Shown: positions 1-6,416 of the stretch, one piece after another
Numbering within the stretch: position 1 is the stretch's first letter
How the letters are laid out: every line of letters begins with the position of its first letter
Assembly (NCBI GenBank): GCA_944332505.1
Contig: CALVKC010000064.1
Span: 1-6,431, forward strand
Source of the DNA: an uncultured Bacilli bacterium
GTDB taxonomy: Bacteria > Bacillota_I > Bacilli_A > RF39 > UBA660
Reading direction: 5' to 3'
Length of the DNA stretch: 6,431 bases
Made by a program: the position numbers and the translations under genes
Notes under the pieces: model-generated
Database searches by the model: none
What the model was told of the DNA's origin: nothing
What the model saw: the letters and a program-made list of their open reading frames with translations, nothing else

Positions 1-1070
1 TAAGGTGCAAATACTCCTTCTGGAAGTCTTACTATTGTATGTAAATTAAATTCTTTTAATAATCTTGATTTAATATTGTTTTTAACTCCATCACCAAACA
101 AAATACTATCTGGTAATACTATTCCTGCTCTTCCTTTATCAGATAGTTTTTCCATAAGTAATGCCATAAATAAATCAGCAGTTTCTTTTGTTTGATATTC
201 TTTGGCAAAATTAGATGATACTCCATCTTCTTCTATTCCACCATAAGGGGGATTCGTTACAATGACATCAACTTGATTTTTATCACTAAATCCAGAAACT
301 TCTCCTGTAAGTGAGTTTCTATGTTCTACATTTGGAATATCAATTCCATGTAATAGTAGATTCGTCATACATAGGGTATAAGGTAATTGTTTTTTTTCAA
401 TACCTTGAATATTTTTTTCAACACTTTCAACATCATCAGCAGTATTTATTTGACCAGTTTTTTCATAATGCTCAATAGTACAAGTTAGAAAGCCTCCTGT
501 TCCACAGGCAAAATCGAGAACTCTTTCATTTACTTTTGGATCAACCATTTCAACTACGAATTCTGTAACTGGTCTTGGAGTATAAAATTCACCAGCAGAT
601 CCTGCACTTTGTAATTCAGATAACATACTTTCATAAATATCATTAAATTCATGTCTTTCGGTATTAATATTAAAATCTGTTTTATTTATCTCATTTATAA
701 CCTGTCTTAATAATGTTCCATTTTTCATATAGTTATGAGTATCGGCAAATACATCATGAACTATTTTATCTCTAACATTATTGACTGGTAGTTGTTTTAA
801 ATCTTTAAACATTTGCTCTACAAATTCAATTAATTCATCACCGGTCATTCCTCTTTCATCCAATGCCCAATTTTTCCATCTATATTTTTCTGGGATTGCA
901 CTTTCATAAGTTTTGTTTTGTAATCCGGCTTTTATCTCCCATTCATCTTCTTTAGAATCAAACAATTTCATAAAAATCATCCAAATGGTTTGCTCTAATC
1001 TTTGAGCATCACCATTTACACCATCATCTTTTCTCATTGTTTGTCTGATATTTTTCATATTAATTGCCAT
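1..1070 (-). CDS. hsdM: Type I restriction-modification system, modification subunit HsdM (N6-adenine methyltransferase), 3' end outside window
   Basis: About 356 codons are open from ATG at 1070 to the left edge without a stop, so the C-terminal part is missing. I translated the whole stretch and found no frameshift. The N-terminal ~150 residues are an HsdM_N-like helical region. The N6-methyltransferase core follows: motif X FYTPRPV, SAM-binding motif I DFACGTGGFL at residues 186-195, and catalytic motif IV NPPY at residues 273-276, then GRAGIVLPDSILFGDG and RLPEGVFAPL, typical of HsdM. By family knowledge it methylates adenine at a site chosen by HsdS and also supplies two subunits of the restriction complex. 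The start is set by GGAGG at 1078-1082, 7 nt upstream and inside the end of hsdR. The hsdR stop is only 2 nt away, so the two are almost certainly co-transcribed and translationally coupled. An hsdS gene is expected beyond position 1 but cannot be seen. Confidence 0.95.
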   Translation of the reverse strand, partial: MAINMKNIRQTMRKDDGVNGDAQRLEQTIWMIFMKLFDSKEDEWEIKAGLQNKTYESAIPEKYRWKNWALDERGMTGDELIEFVEQMFKDLKQLPVNNVRDKIVHDVFADTHNYMKNGTLLRQVINEINKTDFNINTERHEFNDIYESMLSELQSAGSAGEFYTPRPVTEFVVEMVDPKVNERVLDFACGTGGFLTCTIEHYEKTGQINTADDVESVEKNIQGIEKKQLPYTLCMTNLLLHGIDIPNVEHRNSLTGEVSGFSDKNQVDVIVTNPPYGGIEEDGVSSNFAKEYQTKETADLFMALLMEKLSDKGRAGIVLPDSILFGDGVKNNIKSRLLKEFNLHTIVRLPEGVFAP

Positions 1071-1072
1071 TT

Positions 1073-3409
1073 TTAAGCCTCCAAACTATATAAATTATGT
1101 TTCATTTCTGATAACGCTTTTTGAAAATTTTGTAATCCCATAAATATTACCATTATAATTTGATAAACTGTTCCAAATGATTCTAGTTCTGGAATATTTA
1201 AAATATTAGGGTTTTCTAATTCTTCTATTCCACCATCTACGTATTTATCAAGAATAATTGATAATACTTCTCTTGCTTGTTCTCCATATTTTTCAAAATA
1301 ATCGCTTTGTTTAACTTGTCTTGCTCTTTGACTTCTAGTAAGGGCTTTTTTACCATAAGCAACATGAACTAATAAATCAAATGGATCATATTCCTCACCG
1401 ACTTCTTCTTCAAGAATATTAAGATAAATGTCTTTTTCTTCTAATGCTTTGATAATAGTTTGTTTCATATCTTCTTTATCCCAATATTCTTTAAAAATGG
1501 AATAAGTTGCATAATCTTCTGTAATCTTATTTTTAACAAACTGAGTAAAGTTTTCTGTAATTAATTCTCCATGTTCATTAATTAATTTTTGCTGTCTATA
1601 TAATTCTCTTACTTGTTCATTAGGTAAAACAATCTTTGGTTTTACTTTTCTTCTTTCAGCTGGTATTACATCATTTGGATCAACCGGTATTTTTTTATCT
1701 TCAATGCTATATGGATTTGTATCATTATCATCATCGGAAGTTGTTAATATAACAGGAGTTACTTCAATATCCCCATCAAATTTTGGATCTTTAAACAATT
1801 CAGTTGCCCCAGTAAAATCAATAATAGTAAATGCATATTTATCAAATTCTTCTGATATACGAGTTCCACGACCTATTATTTGTTTAAATTCAACCATACT
1901 TTTGATATTCGTATCTATAACTATTAATTTACAAGTTTTTGCATCTACTCCAGTTGTAAGAAGTTTAGAAGTAGTTACTATTGTTGGATATTTTTTTCTT
2001 GGATTAATAAAGTTATCTAGTTGCATTTTACCTATGGCATCTGATCCAGTAATTCTCATGATATATCTATCATCATGCTCTACCATATCAAGATTTTGGT
2101 TAATTAGTTCTCTTCTCATTCTATCGGCATGTTCTTCATCAACACAGAAGAAGATTGTTTTATCCATTCTTCTATTTGTATCTTTTAAATAATCTGTTAC
2201 TATTTTTGCGACTAATTTATCTCTTTCTGGTAAAACTAATTTTTTATTAATGTCTGTTCCGCCATAAACGCCTTCTTCAACTTCTTCTCCATCAGTATTA
2301 AGAGTACCTTTTTTTACAATAATATCTTCTATATCTTTATCAAGACCTACTCTTAATACTCTATAAGGAGCTAAAAAGCCGTCTTCTATTCCTTGTTTTA
2401 ATGAATAAGTGTAAACGGGTTCTCCAAAGTATTCATAATTATGAATTGTCTTTTCATTTTTAGGTGTTGCAGTTAAGCCTATTTGAGTAGCGGTTCCAAA
2501 GTACGATAATACTTCTCTCCATGAAGAATCTTCGGCAGCACTACCCCTATGACATTCATCAATAACAATTAAATCAAAGAAGTCTTGAGGAAATTTTTTA
2601 TATAAATCTGGTCTACCATCAGAGCCTTTTAGTTGTTGATATAATCCTAAATATATTTCATATGAAGGATCATATTTACCTTTTATTTTTGTCATTGCTC
2701 CTTTAAAAGGTGCAAAGTCATTAACCATTGTTTGGTCAATCAAAATATTTCTATCAGCAAGAAATAAAATTCTTTTTTTTAGTTTAGATTTCCATAATCT
2801 ATAAATTATTTGGAAGGCAGTAAATGTTTTTCCTGTTCCAGTTGCCATAACAAGCAATACTCTATTTTGACCTTTTGCAACTGCTTTAAGAGTTCTTTCA
2901 ATAGCAATTTGTTGATAGTATCTTGGTGGATATTTTGAAGGATATAGCGGTTCTTTTATAATTCGTTCTTGTTCCTCAGTAATATTTGAGCAATTCATAT
3001 ACTCTTGCCATAATTCTTCTGGAGTAGGAAAATTATCTAATCCAATTTCTGTTTCCTTTCCGGTTAACATATTCTTTTTTATAAAGCCATCTCCATTTGA
3101 AGAAAAAGCAAATGGAACATCTAACATTTTGGCATATTCAATAGATTGTTGCATACCAAAACCAATAGCATGATTATTATCTTTGGCTTCAATAATAGCA
3201 ATATAACTTGAATTATAGGTCAAAAGATAGTCAGTTCTTTTTCTAACTCCTCTTGAATATTGACCTTTACCCTCATCAATTACACGACCATCAGTAAAAG
3301 ATTTTTCTTCGTGTATATTGTTATAACTCCATCCAGCTTTAACAAGTGCAGGAGTAATGTATCTAGTTCTTATTTCTGTTTCACTTAAACTTTTTTTATC
3401 ATCCAACAT
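1073..3409 (-). CDS. hsdR: Type I restriction-modification system, restriction subunit HsdR (endonuclease and DEAD-like translocase)
   Basis: This is the ATP-dependent translocase and nuclease of a type I system; with HsdM and HsdS it cuts DNA lacking the protective methylation. Residue numbers count from the upstream TTG at 3418. The N-terminal nuclease domain has a PD-ExK pattern: D63, then E77-A-K79, with Q90 Q91 downstream. The superfamily 2 helicase core follows: Walker A ATGTGKT (192-198), DECH (287-290), LTATP (315-319), FFCVDEEHADRM (around 423-434), TTGVD (488-492) and QIIGRGTR (513-520). The last ~180 residues fit the EcoEI_R_C-type C-terminal domain, and the total length (~780 aa) suits the short EcoEI-like HsdR class. 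I prefer ATG at 3409 (778 aa) because the GGAAGG site at 3421-3426 is 11 nt from it and only 2 nt from TTG 3418; TTG 3415 (5 nt) is also possible. All key motifs are present, so it looks intact. hsdM follows after 2 nt. Confidence 0.95.
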   Translation of the reverse strand: MLDDKKSLSETEIRTRYITPALVKAGWSYNNIHEEKSFTDGRVIDEGKGQYSRGVRKRTDYLLTYNSSYIAIIEAKDNNHAIGFGMQQSIEYAKMLDVPFAFSSNGDGFIKKNMLTGKETEIGLDNFPTPEELWQEYMNCSNITEEQERIIKEPLYPSKYPPRYYQQIAIERTLKAVAKGQNRVLLVMATGTGKTFTAFQIIYRLWKSKLKKRILFLADRNILIDQTMVNDFAPFKGAMTKIKGKYDPSYEIYLGLYQQLKGSDGRPDLYKKFPQDFFDLIVIDECHRGSAAEDSSWREVLSYFGTATQIGLTATPKNEKTIHNYEYFGEPVYTYSLKQGIEDGFLAPYRVLRVGLDKDIEDIIVKKGTLNTDGEEVEEGVYGGTDINKKLVLPERDKLVAKIVTDYLKDTNRRMDKTIFFCVDEEHADRMRRELINQNLDMVEHDDRYIMRITGSDAIGKMQLDNFINPRKKYPTIVTTSKLLTTGVDAKTCKLIVIDTNIKSMVEFKQIIGRGTRISEEFDKYAFTIIDFTGATELFKDPKFDGDIEVTPVILTTSDDDNDTNPYSIEDKKIPVDPNDVIPAERRKVKPKIVLPNEQVRELYRQQKLINEHGELITENFTQFVKNKITEDYATYSIFKEYWDKEDMKQTIIKALEEKDIYLNILEEEVGEEYDPFDLLVHVAYGKKALTRSQRARQVKQSDYFEKYGEQAREVLSIILDKYVDGGIEELENPNILNIPELESFGTVYQIIMVIFMGLQNFQKALSEMKHNLYSLEA

Positions 3410-3420
3410 AAACAACAAAT

Positions 3421-3426
3421 CCTTCC
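3421..3426 (-). promoter_or_regulatory. Ribosome binding site of hsdR
   Basis: GGAAGG on the minus strand is the only Shine-Dalgarno-like element ahead of hsdR. Its distance is 11 nt to ATG 3409, 5 nt to TTG 3415 and 2 nt to TTG 3418. The outermost TTG is therefore unlikely to be the start, although the choice between ATG 3409 and TTG 3415 stays open. Confidence 0.6.
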
Positions 3427-3452
3427 AAACAAACTCACTAACATATATAATT

Positions 3453-3461
3453 ATTTTACCA
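3453..3461 (-). promoter_or_regulatory. Probable extended -10 promoter of hsdR-hsdM
   Basis: The minus strand reads TGGTAAAAT, which fits an extended -10 element (TGn followed by TAAAAT). No good -35 box is seen; TTTAAC with a 19-nt spacer is the best candidate. Initiation here would give a leader of about 35 nt before the hsdR ribosome binding site. The ~150-nt gap and the break in tight gene spacing at this point support a separate promoter for the restriction genes, but the call rests on the motif alone. Confidence 0.4.
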
Positions 3462-3509
3462 TAAATTACTAAGTTTTGTTAAAGTTTGGTGACTTTTGAC
3501 ATGGTAAAA
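3454..3509. repeat. 9-bp inverted repeat around the hsdR promoter region
   Basis: TTTTACCAT at 3454-3462 is repeated in inverted orientation as ATGGTAAAA at 3501-3509, with a 38-bp spacer. One arm covers the proposed -10 element of hsdR, so a protein bound to both arms could control restriction gene expression. The arms are AT-rich and short, so chance cannot be excluded. Confidence 0.35.
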
Positions 3510-3570
3510 ACAATATTCATTATGTTATCAACTTTTTTCTCTGTTTTTATTTTTTATATTTTGCTTTTAA

Positions 3571-3717
3571 TTATGGGTCAACTCTACCATTTCTATATTT
3601 TAATTTAGATATATAAGCATATTCTATAACTTGATTATAATCATCTTTTGATTTTTCTTCTTCAAATTTAATAAATCCTTCTTTTTCTATATCACTTATT
3701 AGTATTAAATTGTCCCC
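3571..3717 (-). other. Out-of-frame continuation of the 175-aa upstream gene (frameshift, probably -1)
   Basis: The frame that is -1 to the upstream gene stays open for 47 codons after the GGGG at 3717-3714 and ends at TAA 3573-3571. It reads DNLILISDIEKEGFIKF..., then a charged helix-like part, then YISKLKYRNGRVDP. It has no ATG, GTG or TTG start near its beginning (only ATT and ATA), so it is not a convincing separate gene. Joining it after KELVEG gives a smooth 220-aa product in place of the abrupt ending KELVEGTI. What I see is the open frame and its protein-like composition. A one-base deletion in the G run, a sequencing error or programmed slippage on GGGG are all possible explanations. 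Confidence 0.55.
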
Positions 3718-4232
3718 TCTACCAATTCTTTATATAACTTAGTATTTAATAAAGCATTTTTTAAAGATGTCTTATTTAAATTTAAACCATTACTATCACA
3801 TGCTCTTAAAACATTTGGAAATTCGGAAGCATTATTCTCTAAATAAGAGATTATGCTAGTACTTCCATCTATTCCACTTCCCATATGAGGTGTTGCTCCA
3901 AATATCACATCTGAATATCTATTACTAAACCTTAAATTATCAAAAGGATAATTAGTTGCCTCATCATAAGAAACATAAACTAATCTATCAGGCTCAATGC
4001 CAAGATTTTTACAAATTCCATTTATATCTTTTATCTTAATATTTAATTGACCAACAATTAATATCTGTGCATTCTTCATATCACAATATGAATAACTATC
4101 ATCTTCATTTTTTAAAACAATATTATGCTTAGTTAGGAAGTTTTCCAGCTCTTCTTTGCTTGTTCTATTTGCCAATGTTAGTTCTTCTCTAAATTTGTCA
4201 ATTATCTTTTCTAATTCAGTATAATCCAACAT
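3705..4232 (-). CDS. Rossmann-like protein of unknown function (resembles DUF2325), probably shortened by a frameshift
   Basis: I do not recognise this gene with certainty. The 175-residue product has a charged helical N-terminus (about residues 1-50), then a domain with alternating strands and helices. That domain contains QILIVGQL, a loop with YVSYDEATNYPFDNLRF, a strand SDVIFGATPH followed by a glycine-rich stretch (MGSGIDGS), and a C-terminal part NVLRACDSNGLNLNKTSLKNAL. The pattern recalls the nucleotide-binding-like fold of DUF2325 proteins, but I see no catalytic signature and infer no reaction. There is no signal peptide or membrane segment, so it should be cytoplasmic. Its strong GGAGGG site (4239-4244) sits 6 nt before the ATG, and the gene starts 14 nt after the methylase/specificity fusion stops, so the two form an operon and probably act together. 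The coding sense carries on in the -1 frame past the stop, to 3571, which suggests a full-length form of about 220 aa. Confidence 0.8.
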   Translation of the reverse strand: MLDYTELEKIIDKFREELTLANRTSKEELENFLTKHNIVLKNEDDSYSYCDMKNAQILIVGQLNIKIKDINGICKNLGIEPDRLVYVSYDEATNYPFDNLRFSNRYSDVIFGATPHMGSGIDGSTSIISYLENNASEFPNVLRACDSNGLNLNKTSLKNALLNTKLYKELVEGTI

Positions 4233-4246
4233 GTACTTCCCTCCTA

Positions 4247-5986
4247 TTAAAACTCCTCGTTTGCAATATCCGTAAGGTTTTCTTTCAATTTCCTTAATTT
4301 ATCTTTAACTATTTTTATTTCATCTGTTTTTGCTAAATATCTATTAACTACTTTAATTTGTTCTTCAAGAGGTGGAACTGGGATATTTATTGTTTTAAGC
4401 TGACTTAAATTAATAGCAGGCAATACTCCACCACTTTTAATTGAGTTAATGATAATTTTTCCTTTATTACTTTCAAAAAATATTTTTAAATAATACGGAT
4501 TTATTATGTTTTTATCTAATCTTAATATTGTAAAATTACCACTTGGAACTAAATTTTCATCTTTCTTTAATTCTACTACTGCAAATTTTGATATTGTTCC
4601 CTTTGATGTAACTAATAAATCTTTATCATGTAAAACATATTTATTAAGTTTATCAGTATCAAGATAAATTTTAGTCAAATTAGAATCAATAACACCATCA
4701 TTAATATTTGTAATATTAACGATTTGATATTCTTCACTACCATCAAAATTGATTGAGTATTGATTAATCTCATTTGAAGAAACTTGGTAACCTCTATAAA
4801 TTTCCTTACATACATCATTTAATTTTTTAGGATTTTTAACTTCAATATTTTCTATTTCCATATAGTTTTGTACATATAAACTGTAATTATTATTTGCCAC
4901 TTTATCATTACTAACAATTTTTGAATTTTTGGCATTGTTTAAAGAATTATATTCATTCATAATTTCTTCAACATTTAATTCATTAATATGTCTATGAAAA
5001 ATTTGATTAGACAGCATTTTTTCTGCATTAATAAATTTAATACTTTTATTATTTTTACTTAAGATAAGTAATGTTATCGGAATGCCTGTATTGGCAAATA
5101 ATCTTTCTGGTAATGAAATTACAGTTTCAACATAGCCATTTTCTACAAGTAATTTTCTATATTCTTGATCTGGTAGTTTAAATAAGTCTCCATTTGTCAT
5201 AACAATTACTGCTCTACCATCTTTTGATAAAGAATTAATTACTGAATTAACAAAAGCCCAACATGAAGAAATCCTACTATTAAATTCATATTTTATTTCA
5301 CTATTAAGATTATTAATCAAATTATAATCAGATTTATTTAATTTTAATCCAAAAGGAAAATTACAAAAAACTTTATCGAATTTCTTTTTGAAATCTTGTT
5401 TAAACACATTATCATTAATTAAATTATTATGTACTCTTAAAGCATTCATTTTTTCTTGGGCAATAACATTACTTCTAGCATTAATTTCTATACCAGTAAA
5501 ATTATAGTTTTTATTCTTTCTAGCATAGTAAGTTAAGAAATTACCTGTAAACGAGCATATATCAAGTATTTCCTTATTATCATTACTTTCTAATATTTGA
5601 TATGCTAATTCATTTATTGAATTAGGAGTTGAAATATTATATCTTGAATATATACTATAGTCTTCACAAATAATATCTATAATCTTTTCTTCTGATAAAT
5701 TATTCAAATAGTTAAAAATGTTATATAAATTTGATTCAACCATACATGGTCTAATGCTATTATAAATGTTCCATAAAAAATCATTGCTGTCTTTTTTTCC
5801 TTGTAATAGATAAGATTCAATACTATCTATGTTTGCTAAATCTAATTTAGATTTTTCTAAATACTTTTTGTTCCAAAATAAATATGTAATGCTTGTTATG
5901 GCTTCTTGAATATCATTGATTGCAATGTATCCTTTAATATTGTTTTTAAATAAATTAATTACTTCTTGTCTTTCTTTGTCTGACAT
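4247..5986 (-). CDS. N6-adenine methylase-like protein fused to a half-size type I specificity domain (M-S fusion)
   Basis: The 579-aa product joins two parts normally encoded separately. Residues ~1-115 are a helical HsdM_N-like region. Residues ~116-320 form the methylase domain: motif X-like STP (119-121), motif I DICSFTGNFL (142-151), motif IV region CNFPFG (208-213), then GRAVIVMTNGDLF and VISLPERLFANTGIPITLL, as in HsdM proteins. Residues ~385-540 form a single target recognition domain ending in INIPVPPLEEQ, followed by the conserved long helix (545-579) of HsdS. A lone half-specificity domain would be expected to act as a dimer on a symmetric split site. Two key positions are unusual: motif I lacks two of the usual glycines, and the catalytic NPPY/F is NFPF. 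Activity is therefore uncertain. The start is ATG 5986 with AAGGGA at 5991-5996. The gene has its own strong promoter and leads an operon with the Rossmann-like protein. It could be a divergent methyltransferase or a DNA-binding regulator. Confidence 0.85.
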   Translation of the reverse strand: MSDKERQEVINLFKNNIKGYIAINDIQEAITSITYLFWNKKYLEKSKLDLANIDSIESYLLQGKKDSNDFLWNIYNSIRPCMVESNLYNIFNYLNNLSEEKIIDIICEDYSIYSRYNISTPNSINELAYQILESNDNKEILDICSFTGNFLTYYARKNKNYNFTGIEINARSNVIAQEKMNALRVHNNLINDNVFKQDFKKKFDKVFCNFPFGLKLNKSDYNLINNLNSEIKYEFNSRISSCWAFVNSVINSLSKDGRAVIVMTNGDLFKLPDQEYRKLLVENGYVETVISLPERLFANTGIPITLLILSKNNKSIKFINAEKMLSNQIFHRHINELNVEEIMNEYNSLNNAKNSKIVSNDKVANNNYSLYVQNYMEIENIEVKNPKKLNDVCKEIYRGYQVSSNEINQYSINFDGSEEYQIVNITNINDGVIDSNLTKIYLDTDKLNKYVLHDKDLLVTSKGTISKFAVVELKKDENLVPSGNFTILRLDKNIINPYYLKIFFESNKGKIIINSIKSGGVLPAINLSQLKTINIPVPPLEEQIKVVNRYLAKTDEIKIVKDKLRKLKENLTDIANEEF

Positions 5987-6009
5987 ACAATCCCTTCTTT
6001 CTTATTTGG

Positions 6010-6021
6010 GGTGGTACCACC
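6010..6021. promoter_or_regulatory. Perfect 12-bp palindrome, candidate operator in the leader of the M-S fusion gene
   Basis: GGTGGTACCACC is a perfect palindrome; one mismatch (9/22) and one further pair extend it to 6008-6023. It is strikingly GC-rich for this AT-rich leader. It lies about 13-24 nt downstream of the predicted transcription start and 14 nt upstream of the ribosome binding site, a position suited to a repressor or roadblock site. As RNA it could also fold GGUG/CACC with a GUAC loop. It resembles the T-box core TGGTACC, but the rest of a T-box leader is absent. Which protein binds it, if any, is unknown. Confidence 0.5.
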
Positions 6022-6040
6022 TCTTTTGCTTGATGAACAT

Positions 6041-6069
6041 AATATATCATTATCTTGAAGAGCTGTCAA
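6041..6069 (-). promoter_or_regulatory. Sigma-70-type promoter of the M-S fusion operon
   Basis: On the minus strand TTGACA (6069-6064) is followed by a 17-nt spacer and TATATT (6046-6041), close to the vegetative consensus at the ideal spacing. Upstream of -35 the DNA is A/T-rich, which may act as an UP element. Transcription would start near 6034, giving a leader of about 48 nt that contains the 12-bp palindrome and the AAGGGA ribosome binding site. Confidence 0.8.
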
Positions 6070-6168
6070 CCCCTTTTTTAAATTTTGTTAAAAAACAAGA
6101 TTTTACTTTTTGTTTGAGCATTAAACATAATAGTTTTCTTTCAAAACCTTTTAATAAATAAAATTAAG

Positions 6169-6178
6169 AGTAGCCACT
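6169..6178. repeat. Inverted copy of the upstream decamer repeat
   Basis: AGTAGCCACT is the exact reverse complement of AGTGGCTACT found at 6341-6350 and 6385-6394; with flanking bases, AGTAGCCACTTTT (6169-6181) matches AAAAGTGGCTACT (6382-6394) in inverted orientation over 13 bp. It sits about 100 bp upstream of the -35 box. With the copies at 6319-6416 it brackets the interrupted palindrome at 6245-6296, which could mark a small mobile-element end or a looped regulatory region. Confidence 0.6.
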
Positions 6179-6244
6179 TTTGCTATTTTTGATACATTTT
6201 TCATAGTAAAAACACTACATATTTTTAATGGGCATAAGGACAAC

Positions 6245-6296
6245 GACACCACAAATTTATTTATCCTTGATAAAATAAGGATGAAATAGTGGTGTC
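6245..6296. repeat. Long interrupted palindrome (hairpin or cruciform)
   Basis: GACACCAC (6245-6252) pairs with GTGGTGTC (6289-6296), and inside it ATCCTT (6263-6268) pairs with AAGGAT (6277-6282) around an 8-nt loop. The two stems are separated by unequal AT-rich arms of 10 and 6 nt. It is not followed by a clean T-run on either strand (the plus side reads TTACTATTTTTG), so it is a poor intrinsic terminator. Role unknown. Confidence 0.55.
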
Positions 6297-6301
6297 TTAC
6301 T

Positions 6302-6321
6302 ATTTTTGTACTTGCAAAAAT
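6302..6321. repeat. Small AT-rich hairpin
   Basis: ATTTTTG (6302-6308) and CAAAAAT (6315-6321) form a perfect 7-bp stem with a 6-nt loop, immediately after the larger palindrome and just before the first phased dyad. Being A/T-rich it is weak, and may be incidental. Confidence 0.35.
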
Positions 6322-6416
6322 GACTACTTTTATAAGTAGAAGTGGCTACTCATATATAAAAGTTCTTTTAATACTAATTAAAAAAGTGGCTACTACTTTT
6401 ATAAATAGTGACCACT
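6319..6416. repeat. Array of quasi-palindromic decamers phased at 22 bp
   Basis: Four related decamers occur at 6319 (AATGACTACT), 6341 (AGTGGCTACT), 6385 (AGTGGCTACT) and 6407 (AGTGACCACT). Start-to-start distances are 22, 44 and 22 bp; the slot at 6363 holds only degenerate AT-rich sequence. The consensus AGTGRCYACT is almost its own reverse complement. A longer unit is also shared: ACTACTTTTATAAGTAG (6323-6339) and ACTACTTTTATAAATAG (6392-6408) differ at one position. Phasing near two helical turns on dyad sites is typical of cooperative protein binding (iterons, operators or transposase end repeats). The array may continue past the right edge. No gene is seen in 5987-6431. Confidence 0.65.

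Noticed and set aside
1704..2192. 162-codon open frame on the plus strand
   Set aside because: It lies wholly antisense to the helicase core of hsdR, whose motifs are conserved, and its product has the hydrophobic low-complexity look of an antisense frame.
3571..3705. Independent small gene downstream of the Rossmann-like gene
   Set aside because: The frame has no ATG, GTG or TTG near its beginning and joins smoothly to the upstream protein after a -1 shift, so a continuation is the simpler reading.
5987..6030. T-box riboswitch, suggested by TGGTACC in the leader
   Set aside because: The predicted promoter leaves only about 13 nt before the motif, so there is no Stem I or specifier loop, and no terminator or anti-terminator pair follows before the start codon.
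5916..6161. 81-codon open frame on the plus strand
   Set aside because: It overlaps the start, leader and promoter of the M-S fusion gene in antisense, has no ribosome binding site and no recognisable content.
6245..6321. Intrinsic terminator of a gene entering from either side
   Set aside because: Stems are present but no uninterrupted T-run follows on either strand, and no gene end is seen next to it.
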